A stretch of 64,000 nt of DNA from JAFDCJ01 sp964527835 (lineage in GTDB: Bacteria > Desulfobacterota > Desulfobacteria > Desulfobacterales > JAFDCJ01): contig CAZGNV010000013.1 of assembly GCA_964527835.1 (NCBI GenBank), forward strand, positions 22,285 to 86,284, in the 5' to 3' direction. The translations under genes were made by a program, and so were the position numbers. The notes under the pieces were generated by a model, which saw only the letters and a program-made list of their open reading frames with translations, had not been told where the DNA came from and ran no database searches. Below, in pieces: positions 16,323-24,825 of this stretch. Numbering within the stretch: the first letter of the stretch is position 1; the number at the start of each line of letters is the position of its first letter.

Positions 16323-17960
16323 TTATGGTAATTTCTTATTTGAAATCAGCAGTTTGTCCCCCTGACGCCCCACAACATAAGGCAACGGCTGTTTTTTTAC
16401 AAGCCGGTTGCGGGTCAGGATGCAAAAAACCCGTTTGTCGGCAGCCAGGTAGTCCCGCAGTTGTTTTTCCGTCTCCAGCACCCGCGCCCGCCGAGGGGTA
16501 TAAAAAAGGGCGGAGTCTTTTATCCGGCGGTAAAACACGATTTTTTCTCCAGGCGGCGCCAGGCGATCGTATTCACGGGCAAGCTCCCGGGTGCTGCGAT
16601 AGGCATTGATGTCCCCGACGATCAGGGTGATAAAGATCAGCAGGGCGGAGACCACCATGGTTACCAGTGACCCGATAAAGGCGCTGTTCTTTTTGCGGAC
16701 CAGAAATAAAAAGGCCGCCAAAATCCAACCCGTCAGCCAGACGGCCAGCAGGTTGATTTCAGACAGTTGTACGCCGCTGGCGTATTCCAGCTGCACCGGC
16801 GGATAGCGCCACAGATAAACCAGGGCCCCTGCAAACAGCACCACCACGGGCAAAAAACAATAGCCCATTGCCCTGCGCACAGACGGTGCGGGCGCCGTGA
16901 ACAGTTCATTGGCAAGCAGGGCCACCAGCAGGGCGGCGGCCGGAAACAGGGGCAGAATATAGGTTGGCAGCTTTGAACTGGCAAGGGAAAAAAAGACAAA
17001 GACAGTGCCAAACCAGATTGCCAGCAGCGCCGGCCCATCACCGGCGTTGGAAAACCGCCGGCGCAGGGTATAAATAAAGGCCACCGGCAAAAAGCAGCTC
17101 CAGGGGAAAAAGCCGCCGAAAAAAACCGGGAGGTAATAGTAAAACGGCTCCGGGTGCCGGGCTTCAGCCGACAGAAAACTGCCCAGGTTCTGGGTAATGA
17201 AAAAGTAGCCGGCATAGGCAGGATTTTTCAGGCTGATCACAATGTACCAGGGCGCTGCGATGGCCAGAAAAATGACGACTCCCCACCCGGGCCGCATCTG
17301 TCCGATAAACCGCAGATCTTTTCGCAGCCACAGGTACAGGCCGATGACCATGGCCGGCAGTGCCAGGCCGACCGGGCCCTTTGAAAGCACCGCCAGTCCC
17401 AGGGCGGCATAAAACAGCAGCAGGGGCTTTTTTGCCGGCTGCCGGTCCCGGTAGCCTTTATAAAAAAGGTACAGGGCAAGGGTCACGAAAAACACCAGGC
17501 TGATATCGTGCACCACCGTCCTGGCAAGGATGATAAATTCGACAGCTGTTGCCAGCATCAGGGCGCCCAGAAATCCGACCCGGGCTCCGGCCATTTTGCG
17601 GCCCAGCAGGTAGGTTACCAGCACGCATCCGGAGCCCAGAACCGCCGCCGGCAGGCGGGCGGCAAATTCGGTAAAGCCGAATATCAGAAAACAGGCTGCG
17701 ACCAGCCAGTTGAACAAAACCGGTTTGTCAAAAAAAGGCTGGCCGTTGAAGGTGGGGGTAATCCAGTCACCGCTCAACACCATCTCCTGGGAGGTGACGG
17801 CGTGCATTCCCTCATCAATATCCCACAGGGGACGGGTTCCCAAACGGAAAAAAAACACCACCAGGCACAGGGCGATGAGAATCAGCACTCGCCAGGCTTC
17901 ATGGTTGCGGAATTTTTCAGGCAGCATCGTGTGAACAGGTTTATTCATTTGATTGCGCAT
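16323..17960 (-). CDS. ArnT-like glycosyltransferase family 39 membrane protein
   Basis: A 545-residue polyprenyl-phosphate-sugar-dependent glycosyltransferase (GT39/PMT/ArnT fold). The first periplasmic loop carries the acidic catalytic motif in RPLWDIDEGMHAVTSQEM, followed by GDWITPTFNGQPFFDKPVLF, both typical of ArnT-like enzymes. About a dozen membrane helices follow, with a short C-terminal soluble part. It should transfer a sugar from an undecaprenyl-phosphate carrier to a lipid or lipid A-like acceptor on the outer face of the inner membrane. Start choice is uncertain: TTG 17984, ATG 17960 and ATG 17948 all lack a clear ribosome site. It heads the minus-strand lipid/glycan run. Confidence 0.85.
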   Translation of the reverse strand: MRNQMNKPVHTMLPEKFRNHEAWRVLILIALCLVVFFFRLGTRPLWDIDEGMHAVTSQEMVLSGDWITPTFNGQPFFDKPVLFNWLVAACFLIFGFTEFAARLPAAVLGSGCVLVTYLLGRKMAGARVGFLGALMLATAVEFIILARTVVHDISLVFFVTLALYLFYKGYRDRQPAKKPLLLFYAALGLAVLSKGPVGLALPAMVIGLYLWLRKDLRFIGQMRPGWGVVIFLAIAAPWYIVISLKNPAYAGYFFITQNLGSFLSAEARHPEPFYYYLPVFFGGFFPWSCFLPVAFIYTLRRRFSNAGDGPALLAIWFGTVFVFFSLASSKLPTYILPLFPAAALLVALLANELFTAPAPSVRRAMGYCFLPVVVLFAGALVYLWRYPPVQLEYASGVQLSEINLLAVWLTGWILAAFLFLVRKKNSAFIGSLVTMVVSALLIFITLIVGDINAYRSTRELAREYDRLAPPGEKIVFYRRIKDSALFYTPRRARVLETEKQLRDYLAADKRVFCILTRNRLVKKQPLPYVVGRQGDKLLISNKKLP

Positions 17961-18063
17961 GGGCAGCGGCGGGTTTGAAGGCAACCGCCCCGCAAAGCAT
18001 GTAAAAAGGTTAAACTATTTTATCATCATCGAAAAGTCAATGCCCGGGGATCATCGAAGCGCC

Positions 18064-18092
18064 TTGACACCCCGCAGTCAACCTTTTATACT
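18064..18092 (+). promoter_or_regulatory. sigma-70 promoter for the HOGA1-like aldolase unit
   Basis: TTGACA (18064-18069), a 17-base spacer and TATACT (18087-18092). The expected start is about 25 bases before the ATG, with AAAGGAAGG between. Confidence 0.7.
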
Positions 18093-18122
18093 CGCCGGAT
18101 CATCAAAAAAAGGAAGGCGACA

Positions 18123-19013
18123 ATGCCCGCGATCGATCTTCACGGGATCTTTCCCCCCGTTCCCACACCCTTTGTGGATGGAAAACTGGCCTGTGAGCAA
18201 CTGGCATCCAACCTCGAAAAATTGAGTCCCACCGGGCTCAAGGGCTTTGTGGTGCTGGGCTCCAACGGTGAGTATGTGTACCTGTCGGACGGTGAAAAAA
18301 GAAAAGTCGTCCAAACCGCCGTTGACAGCGCCAGCGCGGATCTGCCGATAATCGCCGGCACCGGCTGCGAGTCCACCGCCGAGACCATCCGCCTGACGAG
18401 CGAGGTTGCCGGACTCGGGGCCCGGGCGGCCCTGGTGATCACGCCACACTATTACAGCAGCCTGATGGGCGACGAAGCGCTGGTGAAGCACTTTGCAGCG
18501 GTTGCGGACAACGTTCCCATTCCGGTGATCCTTTACAATGTCCCGCGCTATACCGGCGTGAACATCGGCGTCGAGGCGGTGGCCCGGCTGTCTGCGCATC
18601 CCAACATCATCGGGATCAAGGACAGCACGGGAAACGTGGGCCAGCTGGGGCAGTTTGTCAATCATAGCGCCGGTGATTTCACGGTGCTGGTGGGAACCGC
18701 CGGGGTGCTGCTGGGAGGTCTGAGCCTGGGATGCGGCGGGGCCGTGGCGGCCCTGGCCAACATCGCGGCCAAAAACTGTGTGGCGATATTTGAGTCGGTC
18801 AAAGCCGGCGATTATGACACGGCCCGGCAGATCCAGCTGCAAATGATTCCGGTCAACCAGGCGGTAACCGTCACCTACGGCGTGCCGGGGCTGAAGACGG
18901 CCATGGATATGCTGGGCTATTTCGGCGGGTCTCCCCGGCCACCGCTGCTGCCGTCGACTGCGAAGGAAAAACAAGAGATTCGCGTCATCCTTGAAAAGGC
19001 CGGGCTGCTGTGA
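18123..19013 (+). CDS. DapA-superfamily aldolase, 4-hydroxy-2-oxoglutarate aldolase (HOGA1)-like
   Basis: A 296-residue class I TIM-barrel lyase. The Schiff-base lysine is in IIGIKDSTGNVGQ and the catalytic tyrosine in VILYNVPRYTG. Several stretches (GFVVLGSNGEY, GTGCESTAETI, SLGCGGAVAALANI, YGVPGLKTAMDMLGYFGG) follow eukaryotic HOGA1 more closely than DapA, as I recall those sequences. HOGA1 cleaves 4-hydroxy-2-oxoglutarate to pyruvate and glyoxylate, the last step of hydroxyproline breakdown. The nearby D-2-hydroxyacid dehydrogenase could then handle glyoxylate or pyruvate. N-acetylneuraminate lyase or other DapA-like activity remains possible. Confidence 0.8.
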   Translation: MPAIDLHGIFPPVPTPFVDGKLACEQLASNLEKLSPTGLKGFVVLGSNGEYVYLSDGEKRKVVQTAVDSASADLPIIAGTGCESTAETIRLTSEVAGLGARAALVITPHYYSSLMGDEALVKHFAAVADNVPIPVILYNVPRYTGVNIGVEAVARLSAHPNIIGIKDSTGNVGQLGQFVNHSAGDFTVLVGTAGVLLGGLSLGCGGAVAALANIAAKNCVAIFESVKAGDYDTARQIQLQMIPVNQAVTVTYGVPGLKTAMDMLGYFGGSPRPPLLPSTAKEKQEIRVILEKAGLL

Positions 19014-19082
19014 TTTTGATGCTCGAATTGACCGCCGGAGCCGGCTGCAGAACCCAATCGCCATGGAGGTTAAAAAAAAATC

Positions 19083-19364
19083 ATGATAGAAGAACAAAGA
19101 ATCGGGTACCGGGTGGTGGGTACAATTAAAGCCGTCAAGGGTTCCTGCAGTGCGGGGCACAAGGTGGGCGATCGACTGGAGCTCAGCGGGCACCACACGG
19201 CCGGGATGTGCGGTTTTTTTTACCATGACATTTTCCCTTACATTGTCATGCTGCAGTTCGGCGGCGGATTTCCGGCCGAGTGGGGCGATCCGGACGTTGT
19301 CAAGCTGGAATGCATGGACAAGGCCAACGCTGTCAAGATCGAACTGCGGCGGATAAAGGAGTAA
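19083..19364 (+). CDS. TIGR04076 family protein
   Basis: A 93-residue protein with the family's features: an N-terminal beta strand, GSCSAGHKVGDRLELSG, AGMCGFFYHDIFPYIVMLQFGG and a C-terminal CMDKANAVKIELRR. The conserved Cys residues (in KGSC, GMC and ECMD) suggest metal or redox chemistry. GGAGG precedes the ATG. The family has no firmly assigned function and is common in anaerobic bacteria and archaea. It sits between the aldolase and the M20 peptidase on the same strand. Confidence 0.75.
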   Translation: MIEEQRIGYRVVGTIKAVKGSCSAGHKVGDRLELSGHHTAGMCGFFYHDIFPYIVMLQFGGGFPAEWGDPDVVKLECMDKANAVKIELRRIKE

Positions 19365-19371
19365 ACGCTTG

Positions 19372-19421
19372 CCCCGAAAAGGCTTGCTTAAGCGAACAAT
19401 TGGACTTTCTACGGGGGTCAT
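19372..19421. repeat. dispersed repeat family 1, inverted partial copy
   Basis: CCCGAAAAGGCTTGCTTAAG, then CGAACAATTGGACTTTCTAC and GGG, is the reverse complement of the family left half. It occupies the gap between the TIGR04076 and M20 genes. Confidence 0.65.
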
Positions 19422-19456
19422 AAAATCTAAATCGTTTATCGGATTGGGGAGGCTGC

Positions 19457-20761
19457 ATGCCACACGAAGCCGTCGAGCTGTTGTCCCGCTACCTGCAGAT
19501 TGACACCACCAATCCCCCGGGCAATGAAAAAAAGGGGGTCGAATTTTTTGCCGCCGTTTTCGAAAAGGAAAATGTGGGCTACCGGATTTACGAAGCAGCC
19601 CCCGGCCGGCAATCCATCCGGGCCATGATCCCCGGCACCGGCGAGAGGCCGGCGCTGGTGCTGCTCAACCACATTGACGTGGTGGCCGCCGATGCCGGTG
19701 AATGGCGGGAGGACCCCTTTGGCGGCAAAATTAAGGACGGTTACATCCACGGTCGGGGCGCTTTGGACATGAAGGGCCAGGGGATCCTGGAGTTGCTGGC
19801 ATTTCTGGAAGTCAAGCGCCGCGGCTGGGTCCCCTGCCGGGACCTGATATTTCTGGCCGTCGCCGACGAGGAGGCCGGCGGGAAAAATGGCGCGGCCTGG
19901 CTGCTGGAACAACATCCCCAGGACTTTCAGGCCGGCCTGGTACTCAACGAGGGCGGGTTCGGCCTGCATGACACGCTGCCCGACCGGCCGTTGTTTTTAA
20001 TTGCGGCTGCCGAAAAAGGCGTTTGCCGGGTCCGGCTGACGCGCACCGGCCCACCGGGGCACGGCAGCACCCCCCACGGCGACAATGCCCTGGAAAAGCT
20101 GGTGCAGGCATTGAACCGGCTGCTGGAAAAGGACAATCCCTTCACCGTCACGCCGCTGGTCGCTGACTACTTTCGCCAGTTGGGCACTGTGTGGGACTTT
20201 TTAAAGCCTTATCTCGCAGACGGGCAGCCCGAAACGCTTATCCGGGTGCTGTCGGAAAGCGGCATGGCAGCGATCCCCCAGCTGGCGGCCATGCTGCAAA
20301 ATACGGTCAGCTTAAACCGGCTGCACGCCGGCCACAAGATCAACGTGATTCCCGCCGAGGCGACGGCCGAGCTGGATGTCCGCCTGCTGCCCGGAACCGA
20401 TCCGGACGCGTTTGTGGCTGAAATCAAAACCCGGCTGGCCGACGACAAAATCCAGGTCGAAGTGATGGCCAAGCACGCTGCGACCCAGTCGCCGGTGGGC
20501 ACGGAAGATTTTTCGATCCTCACCGAAGCGCACCTCAAGCATTTCCCGGAGGCCCTGGTGGTGGCCTCCCTGCTGTACGGGGCTTCGGATTCGCGCTTTT
20601 TCCGGGACCGGGGCATGGCCTGCTACGGGGTTTGCCCTATGCTGATCAGCACCCGGGACCTGGGCCGGGTGCATGGCGTGGATGAACGGATCTCCACCGA
20701 AAACATGATCCGGGGCACCCGGGTTTACATTGATATCGTGAGGATGCTGTGCCGGGTCTAA
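19457..20761 (+). CDS. M20 family metallopeptidase/deacylase
   Basis: A 434-residue zinc hydrolase of the M20/M25/M40 group. Metal and catalytic motifs are visible: LLNHIDVV (His72), IHGRGALDMKGQG (Asp104 as bridging ligand) and VADEEAGGKNG (general-base Glu). GPPGHGSTPHGDNALEKL is the dimerisation-domain motif. It should cleave amide bonds of dipeptides or N-acyl amino acids in the cytoplasm. GGGAGG precedes the ATG. Neighbours on the same strand are an aldolase and a 2-hydroxyacid dehydrogenase, so it may release an amino acid used by that pathway; the substrate is unknown. Confidence 0.9.
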   Translation: MPHEAVELLSRYLQIDTTNPPGNEKKGVEFFAAVFEKENVGYRIYEAAPGRQSIRAMIPGTGERPALVLLNHIDVVAADAGEWREDPFGGKIKDGYIHGRGALDMKGQGILELLAFLEVKRRGWVPCRDLIFLAVADEEAGGKNGAAWLLEQHPQDFQAGLVLNEGGFGLHDTLPDRPLFLIAAAEKGVCRVRLTRTGPPGHGSTPHGDNALEKLVQALNRLLEKDNPFTVTPLVADYFRQLGTVWDFLKPYLADGQPETLIRVLSESGMAAIPQLAAMLQNTVSLNRLHAGHKINVIPAEATAELDVRLLPGTDPDAFVAEIKTRLADDKIQVEVMAKHAATQSPVGTEDFSILTEAHLKHFPEALVVASLLYGASDSRFFRDRGMACYGVCPMLISTRDLGRVHGVDERISTENMIRGTRVYIDIVRMLCRV

Positions 20762-20771
20762 GGGTGCGGGT

Positions 20772-21773
20772 GTGGAGTCAGCTATCATAAAAAAAAGAAT
20801 TATCGTCACCTTCCAGCCGGACAAGGAGCAGCAGGAAATTTTTGCTGAAATCCTGGGCCCGCTGGCCGAAATCGACTGTCTTGCCGGGCGCCCGGCAAAG
20901 CAGCGCGCCCGGCTGCTGGAAGCCGCCGAAATCCTGGTGGCCTTGAGCTTTTCCAGCCGGGAAATTGCCCCCGGAGAAATCGGGTTTCTGCAAAATGTCC
21001 GTTTTTGCCAGCTGATTTTTGCCGGGGCCGACAACGTTCCGTTTGCATCCCTGCCGGCCGGCCTCCGCGTGGCCAGCAACACGGGGGCCTTTGCCGAACC
21101 CATTGCCGAGCACGTGCTGGCCCTGGCCCTGGCGCTGGCCAAGAATTTATGCCCCAACTACCGCAAGCTGCGTCAGGGCGACTTTGACCAGTCCGGCATG
21201 AACCGGGCCCTTGCCGGCGGCACCTGCGCGGTGATCGGCTTCGGCGGCAACGGCAGGGCCATTGGCGCCATCATGGGCGCGGTGGGCATGCAGGTGTACG
21301 GCATCAACCGCAGCGGCAAAACCGATGCGCCCATCGATTTTATCGGCACCGGGACCGACCTGCAACAGGTTCTGCAGGCTGCCGACGTGGTGGTGGTGAC
21401 CACCCCGCTGACCCGCGCAACCCGGGATTTGATCGGCGCCGAGCAGCTGCAGTGGATGAAGCCCGACGCGGTTTTGATCAACGTGGGCCGCGGCGAGGTG
21501 ATCAACCAGCGGGCCCTGTACGAGCACCTGAAGGCAAACCCGGATTTTCGGGCCGGCATCGACACCTGGTGGTCGGAGCCGGTCAGCCATGGAGAATTTA
21601 GAGTCCAGTATCCTTTTTTCGAGCTGCCCAACCTCATCGGATCGCCCCACATCGCCGATCACGTGCCGGGGTCCATGGCCCGTGCCACCCGGCGGGCCCT
21701 TGAAAATGTGAAAAGCTGCCTGCTCGGCAAAGAAGTGCGCGGGCTTGCGAATCCAGGGGATTATCTGGAGTGA
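20772..21773 (+). CDS. D-2-hydroxyacid dehydrogenase (NAD-dependent)
   Basis: A 333-residue member of the D-isomer-specific dehydrogenase family. The dinucleotide loop is VIGFGGNGRAIG. The catalytic Arg lies in INVGRGEVIN, the Glu near DTWWSEP and the His in SPHIADHVPG. It starts at GTG ten bases after the M20 stop. The N-terminal domain is divergent, so the substrate (glyoxylate, hydroxypyruvate, pyruvate or a larger 2-oxoacid) cannot be called. It is not closely similar to the plant-type hydroxypyruvate reductase at 45203. Confidence 0.87.
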   Translation: MESAIIKKRIIVTFQPDKEQQEIFAEILGPLAEIDCLAGRPAKQRARLLEAAEILVALSFSSREIAPGEIGFLQNVRFCQLIFAGADNVPFASLPAGLRVASNTGAFAEPIAEHVLALALALAKNLCPNYRKLRQGDFDQSGMNRALAGGTCAVIGFGGNGRAIGAIMGAVGMQVYGINRSGKTDAPIDFIGTGTDLQQVLQAADVVVVTTPLTRATRDLIGAEQLQWMKPDAVLINVGRGEVINQRALYEHLKANPDFRAGIDTWWSEPVSHGEFRVQYPFFELPNLIGSPHIADHVPGSMARATRRALENVKSCLLGKEVRGLANPGDYLE

Positions 21774-21796
21774 ATTTTTTTTGCCGGAGATTGTTT

Positions 21797-23512
21797 ATGA
21801 GCCGTTGGAAAAAATTGGTCATGGCATGGTTTGTCCTTGTCTTGCTGATTGCCTGCGCCTCCCGGCCGACGCCTGAATTGACGGATGTCGGAAGCCATCC
21901 GGACCTGGCGGCCCACAGCCGGGAGTTCAGACAGGAGGTGATCCGGGTGACCGACGGGGTTTATGTTGCCGTCGGGTTCGGATTGGCCAACTCGGTTTTG
22001 CTGGTGGGTGACGACGGGGTGGTCATCGTGGACACCCTGGAAAGCGCCGAGGCCGCCGCAGCGGTGAAAAAGGCCTTTGAAAAAATCACCTCCAAGCCGG
22101 TCCGGGCCATCATCTACACCCATTACCATTCGGATCACACCCAGGGGGCGCGGGTGATGGCCGGCGACGATCAGCCCGAAATTTACTCCCACGCCAGCAC
22201 CCTTTACCATATCAAGCGCATTGCCAGCATCACCCGGGAAACCACCTACCGGCGCGCCGTGCGCCAGTTCGGCACGCTTTTGCCCCCCGGGGCGATGATC
22301 AATTGCGGCATCGGCCCCCAGCTCAGGTTCAACGAAAACAGCACCATCGCCCTGCTGATGCCCACGCGCACCTTCAGCGGCCAGCGCCTGGAGCTTGAAA
22401 TCGCCGGCCTGCAGCTGGTGCTGGTCCATGCCCCCGGTGAAACCCCGGACCAGATTTTCATCTGGCTGCCGCAAAAAAAGGTTTTGCTGCCGGCCGACAA
22501 TTTTTACAAGTCTTTTCCCAACCTGTATGCCATCCGCGGCACCGCTTACCGGGACGTGGCTTTGTGGGTCAACAGCCTGGACAAAATGCGGGCCTTGAGA
22601 GCCGAGTACCTCGTGCCGGGCCACACCCGTCCGCTGACAGGCGCCGACCGGATTTACGAAACGCTGACCAACTACCGGGACGCCATCCAGTTTGTGCATG
22701 ATCAGACCATCCGCCTGATGAACAAGGGCTTGACGCCGTCGCAGATCGCCGAGCGCGTCAAGCTGCCCGGCCACCTGGCGCGCCAGCCCTATCTGCATGA
22801 ATATTACGGCACGGTGCGCTGGTCGGTGCGCGCCATTTTTGACGGCTATCTGGGATGGTTCGGCGGCAACGCCACCGATCTTTTTCCCCTGCCCCGGCAC
22901 CAGCGGGCCCGGCGGTTTGCCGAGCTTGCCGGCGGCCGCCAGGCGCTGTTGGGCCATGCCCGGCAGGCGGTGGTGCAGCAGCGCTACCAGTGGGGCCTGG
23001 AATTGACCGACCAATTGCTGCAGCTTGATTACGCGTCTGATGAGGCGCGCGAACTCAGGGCGGCCTGCCTGGAGGCCCTGGCCGGCCGGCAGGTGGCGGC
23101 CACTGCCCGCAACTACTACCTGACCCGGGCGATGGAGGTGCGAGGCCGGCTGCACATCGGCATGCTGAAAATCAAGGACAAACAGCTGGTGGACAGCATC
23201 CCGCTGGACGGCATTTTTGCCGGCATGGCGGGGAAGCTCAACCCGGAAAAAAGCGCCGACGTGGACACCGTGGCCGGCTTTCGCTTCCCGGATACGGGCG
23301 AGGCTTACACGGTGCACGTGCGCCGCGGGGTGGCCGAAATCCAGCCGCGATTTCCCGACAACCCGGACATTGCGATTACGGTCGACTCCAATGTCTGGAA
23401 GGAGGTGGCCGCCGGCCTGCGCAACCCCGCCGTGGCTCTGATTAAAGATATGGACAAACAGGGAGGCACCTGGAATATTATCAAATTCCTGGATCTGTTC
23501 AATGACGATTAA
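21797..23512 (+). CDS. alkyl-sulfatase-like MBL-fold lipoprotein
   Basis: A 571-residue protein. The N-terminus is a lipoprotein signal ending in LLIAC (Cys20). The metallo-beta-lactamase domain has THYHSDH (residues 108-114), the dimetal motif. Downstream are the alkyl-sulfatase dimerisation region (LHEYYGTVRWSVRAIFDGYLGWFGG) and a C-terminal SCP2-like domain, the BDS1/SdsA1 architecture. Such enzymes hydrolyse alkyl sulfate esters to alcohol and sulfate. ATG 21797 (CGGAGA upstream) is chosen over GTG 21770 because it gives a clean lipoprotein signal. Envelope localisation with the adjacent MFS transporter suggests uptake of a released product. Confidence 0.87.
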   Translation: MSRWKKLVMAWFVLVLLIACASRPTPELTDVGSHPDLAAHSREFRQEVIRVTDGVYVAVGFGLANSVLLVGDDGVVIVDTLESAEAAAAVKKAFEKITSKPVRAIIYTHYHSDHTQGARVMAGDDQPEIYSHASTLYHIKRIASITRETTYRRAVRQFGTLLPPGAMINCGIGPQLRFNENSTIALLMPTRTFSGQRLELEIAGLQLVLVHAPGETPDQIFIWLPQKKVLLPADNFYKSFPNLYAIRGTAYRDVALWVNSLDKMRALRAEYLVPGHTRPLTGADRIYETLTNYRDAIQFVHDQTIRLMNKGLTPSQIAERVKLPGHLARQPYLHEYYGTVRWSVRAIFDGYLGWFGGNATDLFPLPRHQRARRFAELAGGRQALLGHARQAVVQQRYQWGLELTDQLLQLDYASDEARELRAACLEALAGRQVAATARNYYLTRAMEVRGRLHIGMLKIKDKQLVDSIPLDGIFAGMAGKLNPEKSADVDTVAGFRFPDTGEAYTVHVRRGVAEIQPRFPDNPDIAITVDSNVWKEVAAGLRNPAVALIKDMDKQGGTWNIIKFLDLFNDD

Positions 23513-23535
23513 CATTCTGAGTAACGGAAGCACCC

Positions 23536-24741
23536 ATGACGAAATTTGACTCCCGGGAACGGCGCATTCTGATCAATACCTGCTTCGGCCATTTCATGAG
23601 CCATTTCAACATGCTGGTCTTTCCGGCCATTGTGCTGCCCCTGGCCGCACGGGTCAACCTGGACATGGCCGCGGTGCTCGGCTTTTCCTTCTGGATGTAC
23701 CTGCTGTTCGGAATCACCGCCTTGCCCTGGGGGCTGGCGGCGGACCGCTGGGGGGCCGGGATTTTGATGGTAGTGTTTTATGCCGGCACCGCTTTGGCCG
23801 GGCTGGCTGCGGCCATCTGGATTGATGCGCCGGCCGGGCTGACCTTGGCCCTGGCCGGACTCGGCCTTTTTTCCGGGATCTACCATCCGGCCGGACTGGG
23901 ATTGATTTCAAAGGAGATGACCCGCATCAGCCTGGGCATGGGCTACAACGGGATGTTCGGCAACCTGGGGCTGGCCAGCGCACCGCTGATCGCCGGGCTG
24001 GTCAACTGGCTGTGGGGTGTGCGTGCGGTCTACCTGGTGGTTTGCGCCTTGAACATCTGCGGGCTGGCGCTCATATTCGTCTTTGCGCTGCCCCTTGCGC
24101 GCCATGCAAAAGATACCGGCGCCGAGGAGAAAAACGGTCTGCTGGGCGCGTTTATGATCCTGCTGGTGGCCATGATGCTCGGCGGCATCGCTTACCGGGG
24201 GGCGACGGTCATCCTGCCGGCCTACTTCGAATTGAAAAACCGCCTCATCTTCCAGTGGTTGACCGCGGTTGCCGGCACCGGCCTGTCCAAGAACCTGGTG
24301 GCCACTTCGGTGGCGGCCTTTATCTACCTGGTGGGGATGCTGGGCCAGTACACCGGAGGACGGGCGGCAGACCGCTACCGGCCCACCGTCTGCTACATCA
24401 TCTTTGCCGCCGCGGCCATTCCGGCCGCCATCGGCATGGGCCTGACCAGTGACCTGCCGCTGGTGGCCCTGGCGGTCATCTATTTTTTCTTTTTGCTGGG
24501 CATCCAGCCCATTGAAAACACCCTGGTGGCCCGCTACACCCCCCAGCGGCTGCGGCATTCGGCGTTCGGCACCAAGTTTGTCCTGACCTTCGGCGTGGGG
24601 TCGCTGGCCGTTAAAATGGTGGCCGCTATCGAGGCCGCCGCGGGAGTGGAGACCGTGTTTACCGCCCTGGGGGCCATCTCCCTGATGCTGGTGATTGCCA
24701 TTGCCGTGCTGATCCGCTGGACATCCGCGTCGCGCACCTAG
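23536..24741 (+). CDS. MFS transporter
   Basis: A 401-residue protein with about twelve hydrophobic segments and the MFS loop 2-3 sequence GLAADRWGAGILM; the second half has GGRAADRYRPTVCY in the equivalent loop. The substrate is unknown. It starts 23 bases after the alkyl-sulfatase-like gene with GGAAG upstream, so the two are probably co-transcribed. It ends at a convergent junction with the SLC13 gene. Confidence 0.87.
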   Translation: MTKFDSRERRILINTCFGHFMSHFNMLVFPAIVLPLAARVNLDMAAVLGFSFWMYLLFGITALPWGLAADRWGAGILMVVFYAGTALAGLAAAIWIDAPAGLTLALAGLGLFSGIYHPAGLGLISKEMTRISLGMGYNGMFGNLGLASAPLIAGLVNWLWGVRAVYLVVCALNICGLALIFVFALPLARHAKDTGAEEKNGLLGAFMILLVAMMLGGIAYRGATVILPAYFELKNRLIFQWLTAVAGTGLSKNLVATSVAAFIYLVGMLGQYTGGRAADRYRPTVCYIIFAAAAIPAAIGMGLTSDLPLVALAVIYFFFLLGIQPIENTLVARYTPQRLRHSAFGTKFVLTFGVGSLAVKMVAAIEAAAGVETVFTALGAISLMLVIAIAVLIRWTSASRT

Positions 24742-24761
24742 GGTCCCGGATCGTCTGCCTG

Positions 24762-24778
24762 CGTCCCCGGGGGGGACG
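24762..24778. terminator. GC hairpin between convergent genes
   Basis: CGTCCCC, loop GGG, GGGGACG forms a perfect 7-bp stem between the MFS and SLC13 stops. No T-run follows, so intrinsic termination is uncertain. Confidence 0.3.
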
Positions 24779-24825
24779 GGCTCCCGGGGCCGTGGGATTG
24801 ATTCGAACCGTGGGTGGACCCGGGT

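Noticed and set aside
21761..23533. 590-codon open frame antisense to the alkyl-sulfatase-like gene
   Set aside because: The sense strand has a lipoprotein signal and metal motif THYHSDH; the antisense frame is a compositional shadow.
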